DNA from: Streptomyces sp. NBC_00091
GTDB taxonomy: Bacteria; Actinomycetota; Actinomycetes; Streptomycetales; Streptomycetaceae
Reading direction: 5' to 3'
Assembly: GCF_026343185.1 (NCBI RefSeq)
Contig: NZ_JAPEMA010000001.1
Span: 3,782,001-3,846,000, forward strand
DNA: 64,000 nt
Shown here: positions 1 through 8,772 of the stretch, in pieces
Layout: each line of letters starts with the position of its first letter
How positions within the stretch are numbered: the stretch's first letter is position 1
Translations under genes and position numbers: made by a program
Notes under the pieces: model-generated
Seen by the model: only the letters and a program-made list of their open reading frames with translations
What the model was told of the DNA's origin: nothing
The model's database searches: none

Positions 1-909
1 GAGGCCCCGCATGAAGCCCATGTTCAGGACCGAGATGGCCGTCTTGACGTAGTGCTTCGTGGGGGTGGTGGTGTTGAAGAAGGTGCGGATCGACTGCTGG
101 GGGAGGTAGGCGTCCTCGCCCTCGCCCAGCAGGACCAGGCGGCGGTTCGCGATCTCGGCGGCGAAGGTGACCGTGGTCTTGTTCCACCACTGCCAGGGGT
201 GCACGGGCAGGAAGTGGTAGTCCGCCGGGTCGAGGTCCAGGGAGGTCAGTTTGGCCTCGAAGCCGGCTATCGCGGCCCCGCCCAGTTCCTCGCGCAGGAA
301 CGTGTCGTGGTCCAGGCCCGCGCCCGCCGTGAAGGTGGAGACGTCCTTGTGGGCCGCGACCCACACCAGGTGGACCGGGCTCGCCGCCTCCGGGGCGTAC
401 GAGAGGTACTCGTGCACGCCGAAGCCCAGGCGGCCGTTGTTGGCCACGAAGCAGGGGTGGCCCTCGGTCATGCCCGTCTCGATGTCCTGGAAGGAGGACT
501 TGGACAGGGTGGAGGAGGGGGTCTGGGGCTTCGTGTACTTGAAGCCCGTGCCGGCCAGGGTGGAGGAGATCTCCTCCAGGTAGACCGGGAGGACCTCCGG
601 GCTCAGGCCGAGGGTCTGCTGGAACTCGATGTGGAAGTCCAGGGCGTCCAGCCCGACCTGCTCCCCGTCCACGTGGCGGGTGATGGACCGTTCGTCCACC
701 GACCAGTGGTCCAGGGCGTGGAGGGCCGAGCTGAAGCGGTATTCCACGGTGCCGTCGTCGCTCAGGACCGAGTAGACGTCGCCGCCGAGCGGCTTCGGGG
801 TCAGCAGGCGCTCGTGGCTGAACTCCGCGAGGGCCTTGCGGACCAGGGCGCGGTTCGCGCGGGCCCACAGCTCGGGGGAGAGGTGGGAGATGGCGTCGGT
901 GAGGGTCAT
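1..909 (-). CDS. desD: Desferrioxamine synthetase DesD (IucA/IucC family), partial
   Basis: NIS synthetase that joins N-hydroxy-N-succinyl/acetyl-cadaverine units into desferrioxamine in the cytoplasm. Only the N-terminal 303 codons are present; the frame is open to the left edge, so the C-terminal part lies outside the window. The start ATG (909-907) overlaps the desC stop by 4 bp (ATGA), the usual sign of translational coupling. The visible part matches the IucA/IucC fold, with the stretches ETGMTEGHPCF (substrate-binding region) and HPWQWWN near residue 240, both typical of this family. It is the last visible gene of the desABCD operon. Order and overlaps match the conserved Streptomyces des cluster, so identity is secure although the gene is truncated. 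Confidence 0.95.
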   Translation of the reverse strand, partial: MTLTDAISHLSPELWARANRALVRKALAEFSHERLLTPKPLGGDVYSVLSDDGTVEYRFSSALHALDHWSVDERSITRHVDGEQVGLDALDFHIEFQQTLGLSPEVLPVYLEEISSTLAGTGFKYTKPQTPSSTLSKSSFQDIETGMTEGHPCFVANNGRLGFGVHEYLSYAPEAASPVHLVWVAAHKDVSTFTAGAGLDHDTFLREELGGAAIAGFEAKLTSLDLDPADYHFLPVHPWQWWNKTTVTFAAEIANRRLVLLGEGEDAYLPQQSIRTFFNTTTPTKHYVKTAISVLNMGFMRGL

Positions 910-1505
910 GCCGGCACCTCCGCCGGGAGGGCGGTGGCCGCCTCGAACTGCGCGCGGGTGCAGAAGCTGAGGAGGGCTTCCTTCTCCGGCTTGGTGATGG
1001 GGCCGTCGGGGACGAAGCCGACTGCTTCGTTCAGGGTGTGGACCGCGGTGTTGCGGACGTCCGGTTCGACGACGACCCGGTCGGTCGAGGGGTCGGCGAA
1101 GAGGGCCGCCATCACGGTGGTGATGACCGCTCGGGTGAAGCCGGGGATCGGGGTGTCCGTCGGGGCCACCAGGAAGTGCATGCCGACGTCGCCGGGCTGG
1201 GCCTCGTACAGGCCGACGAGCTCCAGGCGCGAAGGGTCGTAGCTCTCCATCAGGAAGGCCGGGCGGCCCTCGTGGAGGCCGATGAAGGCGTGGTGGTGCT
1301 CGTGCGTGGTGATGCGTACGTACTCGCGCTCGACCTCGGTGAGGGTGGCGTCCTGCATCATCCAGAACGAGGCCTTGGGGTGCGTGACCCAGCCGTGCAG
1401 GAGTTCCGCGTCCGAGAAGGGGTCCAGGGGGCGCAGCGAGAAGGCGCCGAGCGTCGCGTCGGTGCGGGTGAAGAGGAGTTCGGAGTCAGAGGGGGTGGTG
1501 CTCAT
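906..1505 (-). CDS. desC: Acyl-CoA:N-hydroxycadaverine acyltransferase DesC
   Basis: GNAT-fold acyltransferase (AlcB/IucB-like) that acylates N-hydroxycadaverine with acetyl- or succinyl-CoA for desferrioxamine assembly. The protein is 199 aa. I chose the ATG at 1505 ([10 protein letters not shown]) because it overlaps the desB stop as ATGA, and the 3' end overlaps desD in the same way. The sequence has the family blocks [13 protein letters not shown] near residue 40, the [13 protein letters not shown] block, and a C-terminal GNAT core ending in [10 protein letters not shown]. The same frame stays open far upstream of 1505, but that extension is antisense-like Arg/Pro-rich translation of the desB region and is not real. 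Third gene of the operon. Confidence 0.94.
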   Translation of the reverse strand: MSTTPSDSELLFTRTDATLGAFSLRPLDPFSDAELLHGWVTHPKASFWMMQDATLTEVEREYVRITTHEHHHAFIGLHEGRPAFLMESYDPSRLELVGLYEAQPGDVGMHFLVAPTDTPIPGFTRAVITTVMAALFADPSTDRVVVEPDVRNTAVHTLNEAVGFVPDGPITKPEKEALLSFCTRAQFEAATALPAEVPA

Positions 1506-2803
1506 GCGTGTGCGCCTTCCGGGGCCGCGAACTGCTGGAACGCGATGGACTTCTCGACCTTGTAGTGGGCGCGGCCGAGCAGCTCGCCGACGATGTACGC
1601 GTTGCGGTACGCGGCCATGCCCAGGTCGGGCGAGGTGAGGGAGTGGTTGTGGGTCGTGCCGTTCTGGAGGTAGACCCCGCGGCCGGTCACGTCGACGGCG
1701 TAGTTGCGGGCGGCGTCGAGGCGCCCGTGGCCGTCGAAGTTCAGGCGGGAGCGGACCGGGTCCAGGAACTCGGGGACCACGTACTTGTAGCCCGTGGCCA
1801 GGACCAGGCCCTCGGTGGTGAGGGAGAAGTCCCGCTCCTGCTCCTCCTGGCGCAGCCCCAGGGTGTAGGTGCCCGTGGTGGTGTCGTACGCCGTGCCGTT
1901 CAGGGAGGTGTTCGTCAGCAGGGTGGTCGGGACCTGGCCCGGCATGCTGATCTTCTTCTGGTAGAGCAGGTCGAAGATGGCGTTGATCAGATCGCCGTCG
2001 ATGCCCTTGAAGAGGTTCTTCTGCTGCGTTTCGAGGCGGTAGCGGGTGTCCTCGGGGAGGGCGTGGAAGTAGTCCACGTACTCCGGTGAGGTCATCTCCA
2101 GCGTCAGCTTCGTGTACTCGAGGGGGAAGAAGCGCGGGGAGCGGGTGATCCAGTTGAGCTGGTAGCCGTGTACGTCGATCTCGGCGAGGAGGTCGTAGTA
2201 GATCTCGGCCGCGCTCTGGCCGGAGCCGACCAGGGTGATCGACTTCTTGCGCTGGAGCTCCGCCTTGTGCTGCATGTAGGAGGAGTTGTGGAGGAAGTCG
2301 CCGGTGAGGTCGGCGCAGGACTCGGGGATGTGCGGCGGGGTGCCCGTGCCCAGGACCAGGCGGCGGGCCTGAAACGTTTCGCCGCGGTCCGTGTGGACCT
2401 CGTACAGGCCGGCGGCCTCGTCGTAGGTGACCTCGGTGACGGAGGTGGAGTACAGGACGTTGTCGAGCCGGTCGGCGGCCCAGCGGCAGTAGTCGTTGTA
2501 CTCGGCGCGCAGCGGGTAGAAGTTCTCCCGGATGTAGAAGGAGTACAGCCGGTCCTGGTCCTTCAGGTAGTTCAGGAAGGAGAAGGGCGAGGTCGGGTCG
2601 GCGAGGGTGACCAGGTCCGACATGAACGGCGTCTGGAGGTGCGCGCCGTCCAGGAACATTCCGGCGTGCCACTCGAAGTGCGGCTTCGACTCGATGAAGA
2701 GGCCGTCGAGCTCGTCGATCGGAGCGGTCAGGCAGGCGAGTCCCAGGTTGAAGGGACCGAGGCCGATTCCGATGAAGTCACGGGGCTTAACGGTGGACGG
2801 CAA
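1502..2803 (-). CDS. desB: Cadaverine N-monooxygenase DesB (lysine/ornithine N-oxygenase family)
   Basis: FAD- and NADPH-dependent N-hydroxylase (433 aa) that converts cadaverine to N-hydroxycadaverine, the second step of desferrioxamine synthesis. FAD-binding motif [10 protein letters not shown] lies at residues 12-21, an NADPH-binding motif GSGQSAAE at about 193-200, and the conserved C-terminal ATGYKY near residue 336. The gene starts inside the 3' end of desA (17-bp overlap) and its stop overlaps the desC start by 4 bp, so all four des genes look translationally coupled. Length is typical of the family. Confidence 0.96.
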   Translation of the reverse strand: MPSTVKPRDFIGIGLGPFNLGLACLTAPIDELDGLFIESKPHFEWHAGMFLDGAHLQTPFMSDLVTLADPTSPFSFLNYLKDQDRLYSFYIRENFYPLRAEYNDYCRWAADRLDNVLYSTSVTEVTYDEAAGLYEVHTDRGETFQARRLVLGTGTPPHIPESCADLTGDFLHNSSYMQHKAELQRKKSITLVGSGQSAAEIYYDLLAEIDVHGYQLNWITRSPRFFPLEYTKLTLEMTSPEYVDYFHALPEDTRYRLETQQKNLFKGIDGDLINAIFDLLYQKKISMPGQVPTTLLTNTSLNGTAYDTTTGTYTLGLRQEEQERDFSLTTEGLVLATGYKYVVPEFLDPVRSRLNFDGHGRLDAARNYAVDVTGRGVYLQNGTTHNHSLTSPDLGMAAYRNAYIVGELLGRAHYKVEKSIAFQQFAAPEGAHA

Positions 2804-4277
2804 GGGATTCTCCCAGGAACTGCTCGGCGTGTGCGGCGAGGAGGTCGAGGACGGCCGCGATGTCGGCCGTCGTGGTCTGCGGGTTGAGGAGGGTGAACTT
2901 CAGGTACTGCTTCCCGTCCACCTTGGTGCCGGCGACGACGGCCTCACCGGAGGCGAACAGGGCTTTGCGGGCGTGCAGTTGGGCCTCGTCGACGAGGTCG
3001 GGGCGCGGCTCGCCCCCGGGGAGGTAGCGGAAGACCAGGGTGGAGATCTGCGGCTTGACGACGACCTCGAAGCGCGGGTCGGAGTCGATGACCTCCCAGC
3101 CGGCGGCGGCCAGGTCGACGACCTGGTCGAAGAGGGAGCCGACGCCGTCGGCGCCCATGACGCGCAGGGTCATCCAGAGCTTGAGGGCGTCGAAGCGGCG
3201 CGTGGTCTGGATGGACTTGTCGACCTGGTTCGGGATCCGCTCCTCGGCCATCCGGCGCGGGTTGAGGTAGTCCGCGTGGTACGTGGCGTGCCGCAGGGTG
3301 TCGCGGTCGCGGACCAGCATCGCGCTGGAGCTCACGGGCTGGAAGAACGACTTGTGGTAGTCGACGGTGACCGAGTCGGCCATCTCGATGCCGTCGAGGA
3401 GGTGCCGGCGGGTGGGGGAGACCAGCAGTCCGCAGCCGTAGGCGGCGTCCACGTGCATCCACGCGGAGTGCTCGTCGGCCAGGCGGGCGATCTCGGGGAG
3501 CGGGTCGATGGACCCGAAGTCGGTGGTGCCGGCGGTGGCGACGACGGCCATCGGGAAGAGGCCCTCGGCCGCGCAGCTCTCCAGCTCCAGGGCGAGCACC
3601 GCGGTGTCCATGCGGCGGGCCCGGTCGACGGGCACGGAGATGACGGCCTCGTAGCCCAGGCCGAGCATCGCGGCCGACTTCTGCACGCTGAAGTGGCTGG
3701 CCTCGGAGGTGAAGATGCGCAGCTTCGGGAGGAGCTCGGCCTTGGTGAGCCGGGTGCCCTCCTCCAGGGCGCGCTTCATGACGATCCGGCAGGCCTCGTC
3801 GCGGGCGAGGAGCAGTGCGTGGAAGTTCGACTGGCTGCCGCCGGAGGTGAAGACGCCGTCGGCGGCGGGGCCGAGGCCGATGCGCTGGGCGGTCCAGTCG
3901 ATCAGGCGGCGCTCGATGAGCGTGCCGCCGATGGACTGGTCCCAGGTGTCGAGGGAGGAGTTGACGGCCGAGAGGACCGCTTCGCCGACCACCGCGGGGA
4001 TGACCACCGGGCAGTTGAGGTGGCCCAGGTAGCGCGGGTGGTGGAAGTAGACGGCGTCGCGGAGGTAGACCTCCTCCAGCTCGTCGAGGGCGGCGGCGGC
4101 GTCGGCCAGCGGTGCGTCGAGGTCGATCCCGTCGATGACCGGGGCGAGTTCGGCGACGGATATGCCGGTGTGGGGCCGCTGCGTGGTGGCGAGCCTGGCG
4201 GCGACGCGGTCGACGCCCTCGGTGACGGCGCGCCGGTAGAGGTCCGCGGTCGTCTCGTTCAGCAGATGCGAACGCAT
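2787..4277 (-). CDS. desA: Lysine decarboxylase DesA (PLP, group II)
   Basis: PLP-dependent decarboxylase (496 aa) that makes cadaverine from lysine, the committed step to desferrioxamine. The HVDAAYG block is at about residues 275-281 and the Schiff-base lysine is K309 in DYHKSFF. I place the start at the ATG at 4277, which has GGAGG 7 nt upstream; a TTG one codon earlier is also open but is less likely. First gene of the operon; a strong iron box lies 35 bp upstream of the start. Expression should therefore be repressed by the iron-loaded DmdR/IdeR-type regulator, as known for des operons. Confidence 0.96.
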   Translation of the reverse strand: MRSHLLNETTADLYRRAVTEGVDRVAARLATTQRPHTGISVAELAPVIDGIDLDAPLADAAAALDELEEVYLRDAVYFHHPRYLGHLNCPVVIPAVVGEAVLSAVNSSLDTWDQSIGGTLIERRLIDWTAQRIGLGPAADGVFTSGGSQSNFHALLLARDEACRIVMKRALEEGTRLTKAELLPKLRIFTSEASHFSVQKSAAMLGLGYEAVISVPVDRARRMDTAVLALELESCAAEGLFPMAVVATAGTTDFGSIDPLPEIARLADEHSAWMHVDAAYGCGLLVSPTRRHLLDGIEMADSVTVDYHKSFFQPVSSSAMLVRDRDTLRHATYHADYLNPRRMAEERIPNQVDKSIQTTRRFDALKLWMTLRVMGADGVGSLFDQVVDLAAAGWEVIDSDPRFEVVVKPQISTLVFRYLPGGEPRPDLVDEAQLHARKALFASGEAVVAGTKVDGKQYLKFTLLNPQTTTADIAAVLDLLAAHAEQFLGESLAVHR

Positions 4278-4311
4278 CAACTTTCCTCCGGGCAGGGGGA
4301 GCGGGGGGTGG

Positions 4312-4350
4312 GGTGTTGAAGTTAGGTTAGCCTAACCTAACTTCAACACC
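4312..4350. promoter_or_regulatory. Iron box (DmdR1/IdeR-type operator) upstream of desA
   Basis: The core TTAGGTTAGCCTAACCTAA (4322-4340) fits the actinobacterial iron-box consensus. The palindrome is far longer than the usual 19 bp: two perfect 19-nt arms (4312-4330 and 4332-4350) flank a central C at 4331. It sits just upstream of desA and just after the terminator of the siderophore-interacting protein gene. Confidence 0.93.
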
Positions 4351-4355
4351 AAATG

Positions 4356-4389
4356 CAGAAGGGCCCCGGCATCGGCCGGGGCCCTTCTG
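4356..4389 (-). terminator. Hairpin terminator after the siderophore-interacting protein gene
   Basis: Perfect 15-bp stem (4356-4370 with 4375-4389) and an ATCG loop, 29 bp past the stop of the upstream minus-strand gene. There is no U-tract, which is common for Streptomyces terminators. It separates this transcript from the desA promoter. Confidence 0.8.
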
Positions 4390-4418
4390 TCAAATGCCCT
4401 GCGTACGGCGGGGTTTGG

Positions 4419-5348
4419 CTACAGCTCGGACCCGGGGTCCTCGCTCGCGGCCTGGCCCGCGTACGCCTCGGCGAGCAGCTGTTCCTCGCTCGCGCCGAGC
4501 CGCCAGTAGCCGGTGAAGCGCACCGCGCGCCGGTCGACGCGGCGTTCCCCGACCAGGTGGCGGCGTACCGCGCGGACCGTGCCGGCCTCGCCCGCGAGCC
4601 AGGCGTACGGGGCTTCGGCGGCGGGCAGCGCCGCCGCGCGCACCTCCTCCAGTACTCGCTCGGTCCGCTCCGGTCCCGCGCCCTTCTCGCGCACGATCCA
4701 GGTGATGTCCGCGTCGGCGAGGGTGTGCAGGCCGAGCCGGTCGTCCGCGTGCGGGACCTCGAACCAGGCCCTCACCCTCGTTCCGGCGGCGAGCCGGTCC
4801 AGGATGGCGGCCGCGGCGGGCAGGGCCGTCTCGTCCGCGTACATCAGGAGGGCGTCGGTGGCGGCCGGGGGCTGGAAGCGGACGGATTTGTTCTCCGTGA
4901 CGGCCGGCCCGATCGCCATGATCCGGCGGCCGGTGACGGCCCTGCCCGCCCACTGGGAGGCCGGCCCTGTGACATCAGCCGCTGCCGCGGCGGGGTCTCC
5001 ATGGAGGACGAAGTCGATGTCGACCTCGTCCACGCCCTGCGCCGTACGCCGCTGCTCGCGCACGGTGTACGAGCGCATCACCGGGCGCTCCTCGTCCGGC
5101 ATCCCGCGCCAGGCTCCGAACCAGGTGTCCTCGTCGGTGGAGGGGAGTTCGGTGTGCTCGCGGTGCGCCGGCGGCAGGAAGAGCGAGAGGCTCTGGTCGT
5201 AGCCGCCCGAGCGGAAGTCCGCGAGGGACTCCCCGCCGAAGGTGACGCGCAGGAACGAGTGGCCGAGGCGGCGCGTGCGCAGCACTTCCAGGGTGAAGAA
5301 GCGGAAGTGCGCCGCGGCCTGTTCGGCCTCGGGTGCGGTGGCGGTCAT
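4419..5348 (-). CDS. Siderophore-interacting protein (FAD/NAD(P)H ferric-siderophore reductase)
   Basis: Cytoplasmic flavoprotein of the SIP/ViuB family (309 aa) that reduces ferric siderophore to release iron. It has an N-terminal FAD-binding domain with the R-x-Y-[ST]-[VL]-R motif (RSYTVR, residues 92-97), followed by the SIP C-terminal NAD(P)H domain with YADETALPAA near residue 170 and a final RFTGYWR. It lies between desE and desA in the same direction, the position of the equivalent gene in other Streptomyces. It has its own downstream terminator and no iron box directly upstream, so it may be co-transcribed with desE by read-through; a hairpin at 5423-5457 argues for partial separation. 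Confidence 0.92.
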   Translation of the reverse strand: MTATAPEAEQAAAHFRFFTLEVLRTRRLGHSFLRVTFGGESLADFRSGGYDQSLSLFLPPAHREHTELPSTDEDTWFGAWRGMPDEERPVMRSYTVREQRRTAQGVDEVDIDFVLHGDPAAAAADVTGPASQWAGRAVTGRRIMAIGPAVTENKSVRFQPPAATDALLMYADETALPAAAAILDRLAAGTRVRAWFEVPHADDRLGLHTLADADITWIVREKGAGPERTERVLEEVRAAALPAAEAPYAWLAGEAGTVRAVRRHLVGERRVDRRAVRFTGYWRLGASEEQLLAEAYAGQAASEDPGSEL

Positions 5349-5422
5349 GCGCGAGTCCCCCCTGGGATTCGAATGGGCGCCGGGCGGCGGGTGCGGCGGC
5401 GGTGCCGGGCGGTCAGTGCCGG

Positions 5423-5457
5423 AAGCCGGGCCCCCGGTGGTGGCCGGGGCCCGGCTT
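5423..5457 (-). terminator. Hairpin between desE and the SIP gene
   Basis: 12-bp perfect stem (5423-5434 with 5446-5457) with an 11-nt loop, about 20 bp downstream of the desE stop. It probably ends or attenuates the desE transcript. Confidence 0.7.
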
Positions 5458-5477
5458 GCAGAGCGGGCCGGCGAGGG

Positions 5478-6521
5478 TCAGGAGACCTTCTTGGCGTTCT
5501 GGATGGTCTTCGCGAGGTCCTCGAGGATCTGCGCGCACTTCTCGTACGAGTAGATCGGCTCGGTCGTGCGCGGGGCGACCTGGCCGGCCTTGACGGCGGG
5601 CAGCTCGTTCCAGGTGGGCTTGGACTTCAGGGCCTCGGGCTGGAGGGCCTGGCTGCGGTTGTCCAGCAGGATGACGTCGGCCTTGTACTTGCCGGCGTTC
5701 TCCCAGCTGAGGCTCTCGTAGAAGCCGCCCGCGTCCAGCTTGTCCTGCTCCGGGGCGACGAACTCGACGCCCAGGGACTCGAAGTACTTCAGGTCGGCCG
5801 AGGTCTTTGGGGTGGAGACGTAGAACAGCTGGTCCGAGCCGGAGCCGACGAGCACCTTGACGCCCGGGTTGGCCTTGACGGCCTCGCGGACCTTGGCGGA
5901 GGCGGCCTCGAAGCGGGCCTTGGCGTCGGCGGTCTTCTTGGTGTTCAGGTCGGCGCCCAGGGACTTGGCGAGGTCCGCCGTGCGCTCCAGGGCCTTGTCC
6001 ATGGAGACCTTGTCGCCCACGCCGATCGCGGCGGCCGGGGCCAGCTTCAGGATCTTGTCCTTGGAGGCCTCCGGGACGTACCAGTACGAACCGTCCCAGG
6101 TGTTGGTGACCAGGAGCTCGGGCTTCAGGGCCGCGTACTTCTCGACGTTGAACTCGTCGTAGACGTTGCCGAGGATCTCGACCTTGGAGATGTCCATCGT
6201 GCCGGCCTGCGGGTCGGGCTTGCCGTCCGCCAGCTTGGTCGGGCCGAAGACGCCCTTGACCTGCACGCCGTAGTCGGACAGCGCGGCGGCGGTGCCGGTG
6301 AAGGCGACGATGTTCTTCGGCGTGGACTTGGCGGAGACCTCCTTGCCGAGGTCGTCCTTGAAGCTCCAGGGGCCCGAGGCGGCGGTGGTGCCCTTGCCGC
6401 CCTCAGCGTCCTTCGCCTTGTCGGTGCCGCCGCACGCCGAGAGCGCCGCGACGAGGCCGAGGGCGCCGCCGGCCGCGATGAGGCCGCGGCGGGAGAGGAA
6501 GGTCGTGCTGGGCTTGGGCAT
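5478..6521 (-). CDS. desE: Ferrioxamine-binding lipoprotein DesE (ABC transporter substrate-binding protein)
   Basis: Periplasmic-type iron-siderophore binding lipoprotein (FecB/FhuD-like, 347 aa) that captures ferrioxamine outside the membrane and passes it to an ABC permease. The N-terminus has a Tat-like SRRGL (residues 10-14), a hydrophobic segment and the lipobox LSAC with lipidated C30. The mature part has the helical-backbone binding-protein pattern (KNIVAFTGTAAALSDYG, LKPELLVTNTWD). A clear iron box lies about 60 bp upstream, so it is expected to be iron-repressed with the des operon. No permease or ATPase gene is next to it; those must be elsewhere. Confidence 0.92.
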   Translation of the reverse strand: MPKPSTTFLSRRGLIAAGGALGLVAALSACGGTDKAKDAEGGKGTTAASGPWSFKDDLGKEVSAKSTPKNIVAFTGTAAALSDYGVQVKGVFGPTKLADGKPDPQAGTMDISKVEILGNVYDEFNVEKYAALKPELLVTNTWDGSYWYVPEASKDKILKLAPAAAIGVGDKVSMDKALERTADLAKSLGADLNTKKTADAKARFEAASAKVREAVKANPGVKVLVGSGSDQLFYVSTPKTSADLKYFESLGVEFVAPEQDKLDAGGFYESLSWENAGKYKADVILLDNRSQALQPEALKSKPTWNELPAVKAGQVAPRTTEPIYSYEKCAQILEDLAKTIQNAKKVS

Positions 6522-6579
6522 GGGGAAGTCCGCTTTCGTGCGTGCAGGACGGCCGGGGGACCCGAGGCCGTTCGGAGGG

Positions 6580-6596
6580 AAGGTTAGCCTAACCTT
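6580..6596. promoter_or_regulatory. Iron box upstream of desE
   Basis: AAGGTTAGCCTAACCTT is a perfect 17-bp palindrome centred on C6588 and matches the core of the DmdR/IdeR iron box. It lies 59 bp upstream of the desE start codon. Confidence 0.9.
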
Positions 6597-6611
6597 GGCT
6601 GGAAACGGTAA

Positions 6612-6636
6612 GGGGACCCTAATTTCTCGGGTCCCC
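6612..6636 (-). terminator. Terminator of the leucine-catabolism operon
   Basis: GGGGACCC (6612-6619) pairs with GGGTCCCC (6629-6636) around a 9-nt loop, 36 bp past the acdH stop. On the minus strand it is followed by a mildly T-rich stretch. Confidence 0.75.
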
Positions 6637-6671
6637 CCACTGCTCCCGCCCTGCGCGCGCGGTGCCGTACG

Positions 6672-7832
6672 TCAGCCGGCGAAGCCCAGCTCACGGGCGA
6701 TCAGCATGCGCTGCACCTCGCTCGTGCCCTCGCCGATCTCCAGGATCTTGGAGTCCCGCCACATGCGGGCCACGGGGTACTCGTTCATGAACCCGTAGCC
6801 GCCGTGGATCTGCGTGGCGTCACGGGCGTTGTCGACGGCGACCGTCGAGGAGTACAGCTTCGCGATCGCCGCCTCCTTCTTGAACGGCTCGCCGTGCACC
6901 AGCCGGGAGGCCGCGTCGCGCCAGCCGATGCGGGCCATGTGGGCGCGCGTCTCCATGTCGGCCAGCTTGAACTGGATGGCCTGGTTGTCGCCGATCGCCT
7001 TGCCGAAGGCGTGCCGCTCCCGGGCGTACTTCACCGACTCGTCCACACAGCCCTGCGCGAGCCCGGTGGCCAGCGCCGAGATCGCGATCCGGCCCTCGTC
7101 GAGGATCCGCAGGAACTGGGCGTAGCCGCGGCCCTCCTCGCCCACCAGGTTGGCCAGCGGCACCCGTACGTTGTCGAAGGCCAGCTCGCGGGTGTCGGAG
7201 GAGTTCCAGCCGACCTTGGAGTACGGGGCGGCCACCGTGAAGCCCGGGGTGCCGGACGGGACGATGATCGAGGAGATCTCCGGACGGCCGTCAGCCTTGC
7301 GGCCGGTGACGGCGGTGACCGTGACCAGGCCGGTGATGTCCGTACCGGAGTTGGTGATGAAGCACTTGGAGCCGTTGATCACCCACTCGTCGCCCTCGCG
7401 CACGGCGGTGGTGCGGGTGCCGCCCGCGTCGCTGCCCGCGCCGGGCTCCGTCAGGCCGAAGGCGCCGAGCACCTCGCCCGAGCACAGCTTCGGCAGCCAC
7501 TGCTGCTTCTGCTCCTCGGAGCCGAAGAGGTAGATGGGCATGGCGCCCAGCGAGACCCCGGCCTCCAGGGTGATGGCGACCGAGGAGTCGACGCGGGCCA
7601 GCTCCTCCAGGGCGATGCCGAGCGCGAGGTAGTCGCCGCCCATGCCGCCGTACTCCTCCGGGAAGGGCAGGCCGAACAGGCCCATGCGGCCCATCTCGCG
7701 GACGATCTCGTACGGGAACTCGTGCCGCTCGTACAGGTCGCCGATCTTCGGCGCCACGACGTCGTGCGCGAACGCCTCGACGGTACGGCGGAGTTCCTCG
7801 TGCTCGGGGGTGAGCCGGTGGTCGAGGGACAT
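6672..7832 (-). CDS. acdH: Acyl-CoA dehydrogenase (isovaleryl/short branched-chain type)
   Basis: FAD enzyme (386 aa) that forms the alpha-beta double bond in a short, probably branched, acyl-CoA. Family signatures visible are AFGLTEPGAGSDAGGTRT (near residues 130-147), the FITNSG block, and the C-terminal IHGGYGFMNEYPVARMWRD followed by the EIGEGTSEVQR segment. It is the last gene of a run with HMG-CoA lyase and a biotin carboxylase pair; this set makes the leucine to isovaleryl-CoA to HMG-CoA route. I infer isovaleryl-CoA as substrate from context. It starts 8 bp after the lyase gene. In S. coelicolor the gene in this place is named acdH. Confidence 0.93.
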   Translation of the reverse strand: MSLDHRLTPEHEELRRTVEAFAHDVVAPKIGDLYERHEFPYEIVREMGRMGLFGLPFPEEYGGMGGDYLALGIALEELARVDSSVAITLEAGVSLGAMPIYLFGSEEQKQQWLPKLCSGEVLGAFGLTEPGAGSDAGGTRTTAVREGDEWVINGSKCFITNSGTDITGLVTVTAVTGRKADGRPEISSIIVPSGTPGFTVAAPYSKVGWNSSDTRELAFDNVRVPLANLVGEEGRGYAQFLRILDEGRIAISALATGLAQGCVDESVKYARERHAFGKAIGDNQAIQFKLADMETRAHMARIGWRDAASRLVHGEPFKKEAAIAKLYSSTVAVDNARDATQIHGGYGFMNEYPVARMWRDSKILEIGEGTSEVQRMLIARELGFAG

Positions 7833-7839
7833 GGTTCTT

Positions 7840-8772
7840 CTACTCCTTGTGGGAGAGGGCGCGGACGGTACGGGAGGGGCTGGGCCGGCCCAGCTGTTCG
7901 GCCATCCACACGCTTGTGGCGGTGAGGGCGGCCAGATCGACCCCGGTCTCGATGCCGAGGCCGTCGAGCATCCACACCAGGTCCTCGGTGGCGAGGTTGC
8001 CGGTGGCGCTCTTCGCGTACGGGCACCCGCCGAGGCCGCCGGCGGAGGCGTCGACCGTGGTCACGCCGTGCTGGAGCGCGGCGAGGGTGTTGGAGAGGGC
8101 CTGGCCGTAGGTGTCGTGGAAGTGCACGCCGATCCGGTCGGTCGTGACGCCGGCCTCGTTCAGCGCGGCGAGCAGCGCCTGGACATGGCCCGGGGTGGCG
8201 ACGCCGATGGTGTCGCCGAGGCTCAGCTCGTCACAGCCGAGGTCGAGCAGGGACTTGGCGACCCGTACGACCTGGTGGACCGGGACCGGCCCCTCCCAGG
8301 GGTCGCCGAAGCACATGGACAGGTACCCGCGGACATGCGCCTCCCCCTGCTTGGCGCGGGCCACGACCGGCTCGAACATGGCGAGGGACTCGGCGACCGT
8401 CCGGTTGAGGTTGCGGGAGGCGAAGGTCTCCGTGGCCGAACCGAAGACAGCGATCCGGGTGGCGCCGAGGGCGAGCGCGCGGTCCAGGCCGCGCTCGTTG
8501 GGGACGAGGACGGGGAGCGCGGCCCCGACGTCCGCGAGCAGCGGGAACAGCTGCTCCGCGTCCGCGAGCTGGGGCACCCACTTGGGGTGCACGAAGCTGG
8601 TGGCCTCGATGGTGGTCAGCCCGGCGGCGGCGAGGCGGTGGACGAACTCCGCCTTCACCTCCGTGGGGACGGCCGTCTTCTCGTTCTGCAGCCCGTCGCG
8701 GGCGCCGACCTCGTGGATGCGGACCCTGGGCGGGAGCCCGTCGCTCGGGACGGTCATGGGCAGGCCGGTCAT
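7840..8772 (-). CDS. hmgL: Hydroxymethylglutaryl-CoA lyase
   Basis: TIM-barrel lyase (310 aa) that splits HMG-CoA to acetoacetate and acetyl-CoA, the last step of leucine breakdown. The DRE-TIM motif GARDGLQNE is near residue 24, a metal-binding HFHDTYGQA follows in the C-terminal half, and [15 protein letters not shown] holds the conserved cysteine. The ATG overlaps the stop of the carboxylase alpha gene by 4 bp (ATGA), showing translational coupling. A second ATG five codons later is possible but lacks that overlap. Confidence 0.95.
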   Translation of the reverse strand: MTGLPMTVPSDGLPPRVRIHEVGARDGLQNEKTAVPTEVKAEFVHRLAAAGLTTIEATSFVHPKWVPQLADAEQLFPLLADVGAALPVLVPNERGLDRALALGATRIAVFGSATETFASRNLNRTVAESLAMFEPVVARAKQGEAHVRGYLSMCFGDPWEGPVPVHQVVRVAKSLLDLGCDELSLGDTIGVATPGHVQALLAALNEAGVTTDRIGVHFHDTYGQALSNTLAALQHGVTTVDASAGGLGGCPYAKSATGNLATEDLVWMLDGLGIETGVDLAALTATSVWMAEQLGRPSPSRTVRALSHKE

